64,000 nt of DNA from assembly GCA_016714025.1 (NCBI GenBank), contig JADJOB010000002.1, forward strand, positions 1,520,001 to 1,584,000, written 5' to 3'. The first letter of the stretch is position 1. Each line of letters starts with the position of its first letter. The stretch is from Saprospiraceae bacterium. GTDB taxonomy: Bacteria > Bacteroidota > Bacteroidia > Chitinophagales > Saprospiraceae. Shown one piece after another: positions 44,761-53,871 of the stretch. The position numbers were made by a program, and so were the translations under genes. The notes under the pieces are model-generated. The model had not been told where the DNA came from and did no database searches. It worked only from the letters and a program-made list of their open reading frames with translations.

Positions 44761-47700
44761 ATGCATCGTAGATTTATTTTATTGATTTTATTAAGTTCCT
44801 GGATATTTGAAAGTCAGGCTCAAAATTATGTCGTCAACTCATCAAATGATGTGGATGATGGAATGTGTGATGGGGTGCATTGCAGTTTGCGTGAGGCAAT
44901 AAAGGCTGCTGAAGCTGATGGAACTCCTTCCACCATTACATTCAATATTCCTTTAGCAGGTCCACATCTTATTAATCCGACAGGCCCTTTTCCAAATATT
45001 ACACAGCCCGATTTAACGATTGTTGGTGAAACACAACCGGGTGGTCCGGGGGCTTTGGTCTTAGAATTTAATTACAGGCAGTTTTTTGGACTTCCGTTTT
45101 GGCAAATCCTCGCTTCGAGATTTTCTATCAGTGGATTTGAAATTCGTAAATTTTTATTTGAAAATCCTGGAGAAACGATTATGCAATTTGGGAATGCTGC
45201 TAACCCGGCAGCTGACTGCCAAATTCGCAACTGCGCAATTTATGAAGACAATTCATTCGTGCCTGGCCTTAGTAAACAACTTATTACTGTCAGCAATGCA
45301 CCGGATCTGGTTATATCTAATAATAAATTTGGAATTGACTTTGCAGTTTCAAATATTTTTAAAATGGAAGGTTTTCTTGCTATTGAAGCCACACAAGCTG
45401 GCGCTTTAGTCACCATTGATTCAAATATTTTTGTCAATAAAGTAAAAATGATTGACGTAAAAGGTGGAGATGTTTTTATTTCAAAAAATATTTTTGGAGC
45501 GGTTGATACCAATAAAGCTAATAATTTATTACTTCCAAGTTTTGCGATCGTGTCGAGTAACAATTCCAAATTGGATGTGATAGATAATTTCTTTTTTGGA
45601 ATAACAAATGCTGCAATCTCATTGGCTAATTCAGGAGGGATTCAATTTATATCGAAAAACAGATTTTATAATAACTCGATCGATTTGATCACAGCAGGTG
45701 GAAACGGACTCCCAGTGCTTGTTTCAGATAATACAGCTCGCGATGGTAAATATTTTGTTTATTCTCAAGACAATCAAGAGTTGTATGTTGAACGAAATAA
45801 TATTAATAATTACGATACCGTAATTTACAACTTAAACGAACCTCTTTCTAAAAAAATACGCTACATTGATAATCGGATGACTTGTATTAATGATAAAGTA
45901 GTCGTTATGGATCCATCAAAGTTTCCAGCACATCCGGTTCCTATCATCCTGACGGTCAATCGCAATCAGATTACAGGCGCAGGTTTTCCAAATGACAGTG
46001 TAATCGTTTATTCCAATAACAGAATATTATGCCCTAATGCAGTATGTCAAGGAGGAGTAGAACTTGGAAGAACGCGTTGCGATGCAACAGGAAACTGGAT
46101 TTTAAATGCAGCATATCCAAATAGAACCAGTATTTCAGCATATCAATTTGAAAGCAATCCAGCTACACAACCAAGTATTTATTCTGAATTTTCAAACTGT
46201 TATCAATGTCCGGGTCAAGTAAAAATAAACTTTACACCTAGCTTGTGTTCAGGTCAAACGGTTACTTACAGGGGAAAAGTTTATTCAGAGGCAAACCCAA
46301 AAGATTCCACTTTTATTCGTGGGGATGGTGTAAGTGTTTGTGATTCTGTCGTTATAGTCAGTGTTGGTTTTACACCCAATTACAGAATCAATTTAAGACC
46401 TAATTTATGCGTTGGAGATACCCTTCGCTTTGGACTTGTTGAAATTCATAAATTTCATTTAGCAGATTCCATTGTTACCAAAACGGCTTCAGGTTGTGAC
46501 AGCGTTGTTACGATTGTAGCAACTGAAGTAGGAGCTGGAACTTTTACACAAACAATTTGCGATAATGCCTCTGTAACAATCGGAGGAACCCTATTTGATA
46601 AAAACAATCCTTCAGGTGTTGCGGTAATTAGTGGTGCTGCTTTAGGGGGTTGTGATAGTGTGGTGACAGTAAATTTAACCATCAATAATTTTACAGAGTC
46701 TTTTATAAAATTAAATATGTGCCCGGGTCGGGATACCTTGGTTGCAGGAACTTTATTTAATCTGGCAAATCCAGTTGGAGATGTAACTATAAAAAACGGC
46801 TCCAGCACAGGTTGTGACAGTTTGATTCATGTAAATCTAAATTATCCAGACAACACCGGAAGATTTTCAGCAACGATTTGCAGAGGAGATAGCATATTAG
46901 TTATTAATGAATATTTTTCTGAAACAAAAACCAATGGTCAAATCATAATTCCTAATGGTTCCAGTTTTGGTTGTGATAGTATTTTAGATGTCAGCATTAA
47001 TTTAATACCTAATTCACAAGGGAGCTATACCAATACCATTTGTCGGGGTGATACACTGAATTTACACGGGGAGCAATTTTTTAGTGGAAAAACTACAGGA
47101 ACTATTTTGTTGGCAAATCAGGCAGCAAATGGATGTGATAGTATGATTCAGGTGGCGATATCTATTTTGCCTGATGCAATTGGAAGTTTTGATACCACGC
47201 TTTGTGAAAATCAAACCATTACCTTGTATGGACAGGTATTTTCATTGGCACGGCCGAGAGGCAATTTAAAAATCGATAATGCCTCCTCCAGAATGTGTGA
47301 CAGCTTTGTTATGGTCAATGTCAATTTTGTGAATGAAGCAATGGGTAATTTTACACCTGCTATTTGTCGTAAAGGACAAGTTCAGGTAGGCAATCAAGTC
47401 TTTACTGCCAGCAACCCAACAGGTCAAGTGCGTTTGCCCGGAGCTTCAGTTGCAGGTTGTGACAGTTTAGTGAATGTTGCAGTTTCAATTATCCCTTCGA
47501 TTGGAATCAACTTCACAGAAAATGCTTTAAAATGCAATGTTGCCAATTCAGGTTCACTTACATTAAACAGTATAAATGGTGGAACAGGCAATTACCAAAT
47601 TTCAATTGATAATGGTGGATTGATCAATTACACCCCGGGCCAAACAATTCCAAATTTAGCTCAGGGAAATCACAGCATTCGAATTGTTGATCAAACGGCT

Positions 47701-48276
47701 TGTGATACGATTTATAATTTTAATATAGCTAACTCACAAAATCTATTTTTGCAACTACCAAACGATACGGTAATTAAATTAGGAAATGTTGTAAATATTA
47801 CAACACAGCTAAATTTTAATCCAACCAGCATTCTTTGGGATCCGGATCTTTATTTAAGTTGTAATAATTGTTTAAATCCGCAATCCATTCCGGATCAAAC
47901 GATTACTTATATGCTCACTGCACAGGATTCAAACGGCTGTGTTATTAAAGATGAAATCACAATTACAGTCTTAATTGACGAAGCAGATATATTTGTTCCT
48001 ACTGCATTCTCTCCAAATGGCGATAATATCAATGATTTCTTCCATCCGGTCTTCAAGTTTCCTGAGAAAACATCCATTTTGATATTTAGAATATTCGATC
48101 GCTGGGGAAATATGGTTTACGAACGTACCAACGGCTTACCCGGAGACCCTTTTGGTTGGGATGGCACCTTTAATAAAGACAAAATGAATCCCGGCGTTTA
48201 TACATTTGCTATTCAATATGCCGGTGAAGACAAATTGGGTAAATGGAAAACGGGTGATGTGACTCTGATTAGGTAA
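44761..48276 (+). CDS. Giant secreted protein: CSLREA beta-helix, eight short repeats, CHU_C domain
   Basis: A 1171-residue protein with a signal peptide (1-20, ending SQAQ). It opens with the CSLREA motif (HCSLREAIKAAE, about 40-51) of Omp/beta-helix adhesins. Parallel beta-helix rungs run to about residue 480. Eight repeats of about 55 residues (about 490-915) each end in (G/V/M)CDS followed by a hydrophobic strand and begin with an IC-x-GD(T/S) type turn. A SprB-like repeat (INGGTGNYQISIDNG), an Ig-like segment with WDPDLYLSCNNC and the C-terminal CHU_C domain (AFSPNGDNINDFF, FDRWGNMVY) complete it. Type IX secretion and a surface or matrix role are inferred. Repeat type differs from the two giants at 4.1-12.9 kb, but the last ~260 residues are of the same plan. 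Confidence 0.9.
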   Translation: MHRRFILLILLSSWIFESQAQNYVVNSSNDVDDGMCDGVHCSLREAIKAAEADGTPSTITFNIPLAGPHLINPTGPFPNITQPDLTIVGETQPGGPGALVLEFNYRQFFGLPFWQILASRFSISGFEIRKFLFENPGETIMQFGNAANPAADCQIRNCAIYEDNSFVPGLSKQLITVSNAPDLVISNNKFGIDFAVSNIFKMEGFLAIEATQAGALVTIDSNIFVNKVKMIDVKGGDVFISKNIFGAVDTNKANNLLLPSFAIVSSNNSKLDVIDNFFFGITNAAISLANSGGIQFISKNRFYNNSIDLITAGGNGLPVLVSDNTARDGKYFVYSQDNQELYVERNNINNYDTVIYNLNEPLSKKIRYIDNRMTCINDKVVVMDPSKFPAHPVPIILTVNRNQITGAGFPNDSVIVYSNNRILCPNAVCQGGVELGRTRCDATGNWILNAAYPNRTSISAYQFESNPATQPSIYSEFSNCYQCPGQVKINFTPSLCSGQTVTYRGKVYSEANPKDSTFIRGDGVSVCDSVVIVSVGFTPNYRINLRPNLCVGDTLRFGLVEIHKFHLADSIVTKTASGCDSVVTIVATEVGAGTFTQTICDNASVTIGGTLFDKNNPSGVAVISGAALGGCDSVVTVNLTINNFTESFIKLNMCPGRDTLVAGTLFNLANPVGDVTIKNGSSTGCDSLIHVNLNYPDNTGRFSATICRGDSILVINEYFSETKTNGQIIIPNGSSFGCDSILDVSINLIPNSQGSYTNTICRGDTLNLHGEQFFSGKTTGTILLANQAANGCDSMIQVAISILPDAIGSFDTTLCENQTITLYGQVFSLARPRGNLKIDNASSRMCDSFVMVNVNFVNEAMGNFTPAICRKGQVQVGNQVFTASNPTGQVRLPGASVAGCDSLVNVAVSIIPSIGINFTENALKCNVANSGSLTLNSINGGTGNYQISIDNGGLINYTPGQTIPNLAQGNHSIRIVDQTACDTIYNFNIANSQNLFLQLPNDTVIKLGNVVNITTQLNFNPTSILWDPDLYLSCNNCLNPQSIPDQTITYMLTAQDSNGCVIKDEITITVLIDEADIFVPTAFSPNGDNINDFFHPVFKFPEKTSILIFRIFDRWGNMVYERTNGLPGDPFGWDGTFNKDKMNPGVYTFAIQYAGEDKLGKWKTGDVTLIR

Positions 48277-48292
48277 ATCAGCAATAAAGACA

Positions 48293-48335
48293 CGCAATAA
48301 ACCTTATGATTGCGTTTGCATTTATTTTATTTTGA
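48293..48335 (+). terminator. Possible intrinsic terminator of the giant gene
   Basis: CGCAAT (48293-48298) pairs with ATTGCG (48309-48314) across a 10-nt loop and is followed by a T-rich tract (TTTGCATTTATTTTATTTT). The stem is short, so this is tentative. Confidence 0.42.
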
Positions 48336-48710
48336 TTTACGTTCGTAAATTAAGAGTTAAAAAAATGTAGAACTAATTAATAGGAATTTTCAGAATGATC
48401 ACTCAATAATACAGTAGAGGAACTTTTAGAATATATTCTCGGTAATACAGTAGGGGAGCTTTAAAAGTTTCTTAGACGAGGCTTGCATTTTTTTTTAATT
48501 TGGATTTTACTTCTGTAAATGAGAATTTAAAAAAAATGCGTAACGAAGTATAAGGAACTTTTAAAATAGATATTCAGTAATACAGTAGGGGAGCTTTAAA
48601 AGTTTCTTAGACGAGGCTTGCATTTTTTTTTAATTTGGATTTTACTTCTGTAAATGAGAATATAAAAAAAAATGTGTAACGAAGTATAAGGAACTTTTAA
48701 AGCTTCCCTA
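48315..48710. repeat. Tandem ~135-bp intergenic repeat, two near-identical copies plus a degenerate one
   Basis: The unit starts GTAATACAGTAGGGGAGC at 48442 and again at 48577, a period of 135 bp. The two copies are almost identical through the TTGCATTTTTTTT, TTTACTTCTGTAAATGAGA and AACGAAGTATAAGGAAC segments. A clearly related but diverged copy occupies about 48315-48441 (TTTGCATTTATTT...ACGTTCGTAAAT...AATACAGTAG). TAGGGGAGCTTTAAAAG occurs at 48451-48467 and 48586-48602. Its inverted form CTTTTAAAGCTTCCCTA closes the array at 48694-48710, so long-range hairpins can form. No frame of note runs through it. Confidence 0.85.
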
Positions 48711-48716
48711 TACAAT

Positions 48717-48965
48717 TTACTTTGCTTGGTAAGCCTCATTCAATTCATAATCCATACCACAAGCAGGACAAATTCCGGTTGTATCACTTCCACTGCCTTT
48801 GCAATGCATTGGACAAATGTATTTTGAGGTGTATTCCGGCCCTGTGTTGTCAACTTTTTCCATTACAGGTTTTTCTGTTGAATTGGTTTCAGCTGATTTG
48901 TTTTTGCATTGAAAATTGATGCTTAAACTAAGCATTAAAATACTTGAAAGAATTAGATTTTTCAT
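48717..48965 (-). CDS. Small heavy-metal-binding-domain lipoprotein
   Basis: An 82-residue protein with a hydrophobic leader (1-19), Cys20 as probable lipidation site (NFQC, a relaxed Bacteroidota lipobox), a Ser/Thr/Lys linker, and the metal-binding domain YICPMHCKG...GICPACGM (about 49-71) seen in copper-handling proteins and P-type ATPase N-termini. It is likely an outer- or inner-membrane-anchored metal binder. It follows the peroxiredoxin gene after one base, so it is the last gene of the meaB operon. Confidence 0.75.
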   Translation of the reverse strand: MKNLILSSILMLSLSINFQCKNKSAETNSTEKPVMEKVDNTGPEYTSKYICPMHCKGSGSDTTGICPACGMDYELNEAYQAK

Positions 48966-48966
48966 G

Positions 48967-49455
48967 TTAGGAATTTATAGATTCTAGAATTTGTTGATGG
49001 TGAATAGCGGAATCAACAGGATATATAATCTTATGAATTTTATGCTGTTTGTTTAAAATATACGTTGTGCGATGGATCCCATCGTAAACAATTCCCATAA
49101 ATTTTTTAGTTCCCCAAACATCATAGGCACTTGCAATCCGATGATCTGCGTCAACAATAAGATCGTAGGGTAAATCAAACTTTGAAATAAATTTTTGATG
49201 TTTGGTTTCAGAGTCGGGGCTTATTCCAAATAATGCAGCACCTGCTGATTTTATTTCTTCAAAGTTATCTCGTAGGTTACAAGCTTCTTTGGTACAGGTA
49301 GGTGTATTGTCCTGAGGGTAGAAAAATAATACAATCCAATCTGATTTAATATGCTTTAATTGGATGGTACTCCCATTCTGTATTTTGGATTTAAAATCAG
49401 GAGCATCATCCCCAATTTGCAATTTAAAATGAGGTTTGTAATCTGATTGATTCAT
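48967..49455 (-). CDS. bcp: Bcp-type thiol peroxidase (peroxiredoxin)
   Basis: A 162-residue atypical 2-Cys peroxiredoxin. DNTPTCTKEACNLRD carries peroxidatic C54 and resolving C59 (C-x4-C), with the preceding FFYPQ strand. It reduces hydroperoxides using thioredoxin-type donors in the cytoplasm. Length and motif match E. coli Bcp (PrxQ class). It starts 17 bp after the M23 peptidase stop and ends one base before the metal-binding lipoprotein gene. Confidence 0.88.
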   Translation of the reverse strand: MNQSDYKPHFKLQIGDDAPDFKSKIQNGSTIQLKHIKSDWIVLFFYPQDNTPTCTKEACNLRDNFEEIKSAGAALFGISPDSETKHQKFISKFDLPYDLIVDADHRIASAYDVWGTKKFMGIVYDGIHRTTYILNKQHKIHKIIYPVDSAIHHQQILESINS

Positions 49456-49472
49456 TCAACCAAAGGTATAAA

Positions 49473-51200
49473 TTAACTTCGAACAAAAGTACCTGTGTAG
49501 GTTTTTGCATTCCCAAGGTAATCACTGACACTAATTTCGTAAGCGTGCTTGCCTTTTCCCAACCAGTTTTCAAAATTGTGACGGATGGAATTTGATTTTT
49601 TGTCATATTCCATCAATACCCATTGGCCATCAATTTTTAAATCGTAGCGAATTGCTGGGACTTCGCGACTGGTTGGAATGTTGTCAAACATTCGAAATGC
49701 CAATTGATTTTTTAAAACTCCTTTTCGCTTTTTACTGACCAATAAACTTAATTTAGGGGGAGTAGTATCCACCATGATCGAAAAGGGTCCTAAGGATCGT
49801 GCACGACTAACCAGAAGATCGCCTTCCCAGCTTCCACCTATTGATTGAACAGATTTACCTTTTTGAATTGCAATAAAACATTTGTTTCGCAAATGAAAAG
49901 GAATCTCTTTTGTAGCTTTTAAACGAATTTCAGCTGGAAGATGAACGGGAGCATTTGCCGGACGCAATCCGGTCCATTCAGTAAAAGATAAACGCGATGG
50001 ATTTGCATTCGTACATAATTTGCAATTTAAATCTTCGTAAACAGATCCGGCTGGATATGAAATTCTGGCAAAATCATTTTGAAACAATTTAGACTGATCA
50101 TGATAAAGCCAATCAGCCAGTACCATTTTTTTTATGGGTGTTTTAAATGGACGTTTTACAATTTTAAATTCAATTTCACTTTCATTTCCCTGTGCATCTC
50201 CTGTTACCAATCTAACCTCATGTTGTAAACTATCAGCCATATAAAAGAAGCCATCATTTTGAACGGTGAGATAGGTATTCATTTTATTTCCAGACAATAA
50301 AAAACAGCGATGAAATTGTCCTCTGGCCTTTGCTTTAGCATTAAAATCTATATGCGCATTGATATATTTGGTATCATCACGCTTCCACTTGTCTGCGCTA
50401 AAATGATAAAAAAGTCCGCCGTCAATATATAACTGAATGGATTTGATTCCTGTGGTATTCCAGGATTTATTAGATCGGTCAAACGCATCCATGCTAACTG
50501 AAAACACATCACCTGCAACTTCTATTGCTTTTTTCGCATTAGTTAATTGGGCTTTAGTTAAAACTTTTGACGATGTTTCCTGACCGGCATCATCATAACC
50601 ATAAATTTTTACGCGTCTAATTACCGGAGCAATATTGTCTTCAAGCGGTAATCCAAAATGTAAAGGGTCCCAAACCTCATCACCCGTTGCATTTCGTACC
50701 TCAAAGTGTAAATGTTTTCCTCGGCTGGCTCCTGTATTTCCCATATAAGCAACTAAATCACCTGCTTTTACTGGAAAATCATCCGGATCAAAATGGAGAT
50801 CTTGCTGATAGGATTTGAGCTCATATTGTTTAGACTTTACAAAGTCACTCAAGTCTTTTCTGAAATCATTTAAATGAGCATAAACTGTCATTAATCCATT
50901 GGGATGCGAGATGTACAGGCTTTTACCAAGGTTGTCAGGTTCAATCATTATTTTGGAAACATACCCATCTGCAGCAGCCAGGATATCATCACCTTGTGGA
51001 CCATGGGTAGATCTAATATCGATGCCTCCATGAAAGTGATTGTTTCGTAGTTCACCAAAACTACCGGTTATTGAAAGCTGATGACGTACAGGAGCGACTA
51101 ATTTAAAAACGGAAGGAATGGTGTTAATATCTGGATAGCTGGCATAATCAATTTTAAAGGAAAAGCAAAGCCATATGAAAACCCAAATACCTTTTTTCAT
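49473..51200 (-). CDS. M23-family metallopeptidase, exported
   Basis: A 575-residue protein with a signal peptide (1-20). The LytM/M23 peptidase domain lies unusually near the N-terminus (about 40-175). FHGGIDIR (His, Asp) and GKHLHFEV (second His motif) supply the zinc site, with DGYVSKI and YAHLND between. Residues ~180-575 form a long beta-rich region that may hold Ig-like or substrate-binding domains. The family cleaves peptidoglycan cross-bridges or, in non-lytic members, regulates division. It lies five bases after meaB. Confidence 0.85.
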   Translation of the reverse strand: MKKGIWVFIWLCFSFKIDYASYPDINTIPSVFKLVAPVRHQLSITGSFGELRNNHFHGGIDIRSTHGPQGDDILAAADGYVSKIMIEPDNLGKSLYISHPNGLMTVYAHLNDFRKDLSDFVKSKQYELKSYQQDLHFDPDDFPVKAGDLVAYMGNTGASRGKHLHFEVRNATGDEVWDPLHFGLPLEDNIAPVIRRVKIYGYDDAGQETSSKVLTKAQLTNAKKAIEVAGDVFSVSMDAFDRSNKSWNTTGIKSIQLYIDGGLFYHFSADKWKRDDTKYINAHIDFNAKAKARGQFHRCFLLSGNKMNTYLTVQNDGFFYMADSLQHEVRLVTGDAQGNESEIEFKIVKRPFKTPIKKMVLADWLYHDQSKLFQNDFARISYPAGSVYEDLNCKLCTNANPSRLSFTEWTGLRPANAPVHLPAEIRLKATKEIPFHLRNKCFIAIQKGKSVQSIGGSWEGDLLVSRARSLGPFSIMVDTTPPKLSLLVSKKRKGVLKNQLAFRMFDNIPTSREVPAIRYDLKIDGQWVLMEYDKKSNSIRHNFENWLGKGKHAYEISVSDYLGNAKTYTGTFVRS

Positions 51201-51205
51201 TTCTA

Positions 51206-52204
51206 CTACTTCTTATTAAAGAGCGCAAAAATAAACGCTAAGCTGATATCTGTTGCCTCTTCCGGACTAATTTCTCGATGAAGGATGCTTTTTTTAGTTT
51301 GAATTAGAAATGCACTTAGTTCCGGATTTTGTTCAAGGGTTTCCCAGAATTTCTCTTTGAGATTTTGATTGAAATAATCAACCATTTGCTGCTGCCTGAT
51401 AGTCTTAATAGCCTGATTTTCTTTAATATAGAGTTTAAACTTTTCTATTTCCTGTACCAGGCTGTCTATTCCTTTATTATACAGCGCACTGATTTTCAAT
51501 ATTTTTCGATCCCATCCGGGATATCTGCTTTGTGTAAATTGGGATGCCACCAATAAATCTTTATAACTGGCAATCAGACGATTGTCTTTATCATCGTCTG
51601 CCTTGTTTATTACAATGATATCGGCCCATTCTAAAATTCCCTTTTTAATTCCTTGCAAATCATCTCCGGAACCTGGTAAACTAATTAATATGGTCAGATC
51701 CGTCATAGTGGAAACCAGGTATTCTGATTGGCCAATTCCGGCGGTTTCTACAAGGATGTAATCAAATCCGGCTGCTTCGCAAAGCCATATACTTTCGCGT
51801 GTATGACGGGCTACACCTCCAAATTGATTTCCTGTCGGACTGGGACGGATGAATGCATTGGGCTCAATTGCAAGGTTTTGCATTCGAGTCTTGTCACCCA
51901 GGATACTCCCTTTAGTAAGGGCTGAACTCGGGTCAATGCTTAAAACCGCAACTTTATAATTTTGTCGAATTAAATGCAGCCCAAGTGTTTCAATTAAGCT
52001 TGATTTTCCGGCACCGGGAGGACCAGTAATTCCAATTCGAAATGAATTCGAATTTAATGAACCCATTTGATGAATCAATTGAGTTGCAATGATTCGATCT
52101 TCCGGAAGCTGACTTTCAATAAGTGTTATGGCTCTTGAAAGGGCATTTCGGTCACCAGATCGAATCGAAGCCATCCAGGTTGAAAGAGTTTCCGGAGTAT
52201 ACAA
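51206..52204 (-). CDS. meaB: Methylmalonyl-CoA mutase-associated GTPase MeaB
   Basis: A 332-residue G3E-type P-loop GTPase. GITGPPGAGKSSLIE (about 58-72) is the Walker A, LSIDPSSALTKGSILGDKTRM follows (switch region with conserved DPSS), ILVETAGIGQSE (about 151-162) is the G3 motif, and VINKAD is the base-recognition motif. MeaB protects and loads the B12-dependent methylmalonyl-CoA mutase. The mutase genes are not in this window. The start is TTG at 52204; ATG eleven codons in is the alternative. A good promoter (52245-52276) precedes it. Confidence 0.93.
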   Translation of the reverse strand: MYTPETLSTWMASIRSGDRNALSRAITLIESQLPEDRIIATQLIHQMGSLNSNSFRIGITGPPGAGKSSLIETLGLHLIRQNYKVAVLSIDPSSALTKGSILGDKTRMQNLAIEPNAFIRPSPTGNQFGGVARHTRESIWLCEAAGFDYILVETAGIGQSEYLVSTMTDLTILISLPGSGDDLQGIKKGILEWADIIVINKADDDKDNRLIASYKDLLVASQFTQSRYPGWDRKILKISALYNKGIDSLVQEIEKFKLYIKENQAIKTIRQQQMVDYFNQNLKEKFWETLEQNPELSAFLIQTKKSILHREISPEEATDISLAFIFALFNKK

Positions 52205-52244
52205 TATAATTAAATTTAATGTATAAAATACTATAATTCAGCAA

Positions 52245-52276
52245 CAAAATTAAATATTTTGCCTGATTTATCCAAA
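52245..52276 (-). promoter_or_regulatory. Predicted promoter of the meaB operon
   Basis: On the minus strand TTTG (52276-52273), a 20-nt spacer and TAATTTTG (52252-52245) fit the Bacteroidota consensus fully. The predicted leader is about 36 nt. It supports the start of a four-gene operon at meaB. Confidence 0.55.
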
Positions 52277-52490
52277 GCTATTTATTGAATTGAGGTCTCG
52301 TTTTTTATTTAAAATGGATAATTACAGGGATTGCGAAAAGCAATTTTTAGCAAGTAAGTCCATTTCGCATGGTCCAAACTTTTTCAGATTTGATTTTTTA
52401 AAATAATTGCTGAAAAATGAAGGCCTGGATTTTTATTAAACGGAATCTTTTGGATGTAAGGAACATTAAACCAATCCGCATTCACTGTGT

Positions 52491-52498
52491 TATCTTTG
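52491..52498 (+). promoter_or_regulatory. Predicted -7 box upstream of iscS
   Basis: TATCTTTG exactly matches TAnnTTTG, 33 bp before the ATG at 52532. The rest of the 327-bp divergent region (52205-52531) shows nothing else beyond the meaB promoter. Confidence 0.42.
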
Positions 52499-52531
52499 TA
52501 TCTCAATAAAATGCTATAAATCAAAAGCTTA

Positions 52532-53752
52532 ATGTCTTTACACAAAGTTTATCTGGACAATAATGCAACCACTCCTTGTGACCCAAGGGTTGTAGATGCG
52601 ATGTTGCCCTATTTCTATGAACATCCAGGAAATGCAGCCAGCAGGAGTCATCCCTTTGGATGGGAGGCTGAAGCAGCTGTTGACATCGCCCGTCAACAAA
52701 TTGCTGATTTAATTGGTGCTGATGAGAAAGAAATCATATTTACTTCCGGAGCCACTGAGGCTGATAATCTGGCAATCAAAGGAGTCTTTGAAATGTACGC
52801 CCGCAAAGGCAAACATATTATAACTTGTAAAACAGAACATAAAGCGGTCTTAGATACCTGCAAAGCCCTTGAAAAAAGAGGTGCTGAAATCAGTTATTTA
52901 GAGGTAGCCTCTGACGGTTTAATTAATTTACAGAAACTGGAATCATTGATTCGTCCCGACACAATTTTGGTTTCTATTATGTGGGCAAACAATGAAACCG
53001 GTGTCATACAACCTATGCGCGAAATCGGTGAAATCTGTGCCCGAAAAGGGGTGTTATTTATGTCAGATGCCACCCAGGCCGTTGGTAAGATTCCTGTAAA
53101 CCCTCGGGAAAATGGAGTTCATCTAATGGCTTTCACTGCCCATAAAATGTATGGTCCAAAAGGAGTTGGCGCTTTGTATGTGAGTCGAAAAGATCCTCGT
53201 GTAAAAGTTACCGCCCAAATGGATGGTGGAGGTCATGAAAGAGGGATGAGAAGCGGAACTTTAAATGTACCTGGCATTGTTGGATTTGGTAAGGCAGCAG
53301 CTATTGCCAAACTAGAAATGCAACAAGATGCGGAACGCCTGTCTAAATTACGGGATAAATTGGAAAGTCGGTTAAAATCTGAAATGGAGGAAGTCTATAT
53401 CAATGGAAATGTACTTCATCGCATGCCGCATGTCACCAATATGTCTTTTAAACACGTTGAAGGAGAAGGATTAATGATGACCTTTAATCAGGATATTGCA
53501 TTGTCTTCAGGCTCAGCCTGTACTTCTGCTTCTTTAGAGCCTAGTTATGTTTTGGTGGCTTTAGGATTGGGAGACGATTTAGCACATTCTTCACTTCGGT
53601 TTTCCTTAGGTCGTTTTACCACTGAAGCAGATATTGACTTTGCCATTGAAGCAATTAAAAAAGGAGTAAATCACATGCGCGATCTATCTCCTATTTGGGA
53701 AATGTATAAAGAAGGAATTGATTTAACAAAAATTGAATGGAGCGCGCATTGA
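52532..53752 (+). CDS. iscS: Cysteine desulfurase IscS
   Basis: A 406-residue class V PLP enzyme that takes sulfur from cysteine for Fe-S clusters. YLDNNATTPCDPRV is the N-terminal family start, FTSGATEADNLAIKG follows, and SDATQAVGKI and the Schiff-base lysine K205 in TAHKMYGPKG are clear. The mobile persulfide Cys is C330 in SSGSACTSASLEPSYVL, the IscS-type loop. Length matches IscS. iscU and iscA follow on the same strand after a repeat-filled gap of 119 bp. Confidence 0.96.
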   Translation: MSLHKVYLDNNATTPCDPRVVDAMLPYFYEHPGNAASRSHPFGWEAEAAVDIARQQIADLIGADEKEIIFTSGATEADNLAIKGVFEMYARKGKHIITCKTEHKAVLDTCKALEKRGAEISYLEVASDGLINLQKLESLIRPDTILVSIMWANNETGVIQPMREIGEICARKGVLFMSDATQAVGKIPVNPRENGVHLMAFTAHKMYGPKGVGALYVSRKDPRVKVTAQMDGGGHERGMRSGTLNVPGIVGFGKAAAIAKLEMQQDAERLSKLRDKLESRLKSEMEEVYINGNVLHRMPHVTNMSFKHVEGEGLMMTFNQDIALSSGSACTSASLEPSYVLVALGLGDDLAHSSLRFSLGRFTTEADIDFAIEAIKKGVNHMRDLSPIWEMYKEGIDLTKIEWSAH

Positions 53753-53754
53753 TT

Positions 53755-53863
53755 AATTAAGAATTATGAATTAATAATTAAGAATATTTACACCTAACAA
53801 CTAACAACTAACAACTATCAACTATCAACTATCAACTATCACCTAACAACTATCACCTAACAA
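53755..53863. repeat. Two adjacent 7-bp-period arrays between iscS and iscU
   Basis: From 53755 four heptamers of the type AATTAAG/AATTATG/AATTAAT run to 53782. From 53794 ten contiguous heptamers follow without a break: CTAACAA three times, CTATCAA three times, then CTATCAC, CTAACAA, CTATCAC, CTAACAA, ending at 53863, eight bases before the iscU ATG at 53872. The exact 7-bp register and the variant order are seen directly. Such arrays can change copy number by slippage, which would alter the spacing before iscU but no reading frame. Confidence 0.92.
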
Positions 53864-53871
53864 CTAATATT

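Noticed and set aside
48442..48706. Two 135-bp units considered as an insertion element or CRISPR
   Set aside because: No transposase frame, no terminal target duplications and no spacer structure; described as a tandem repeat only.
53794..53863. Possible CRISPR-like or iteron array
   Set aside because: The units are contiguous 7-mers without spacers, and no cas or replication genes are near; treated as a simple sequence repeat.
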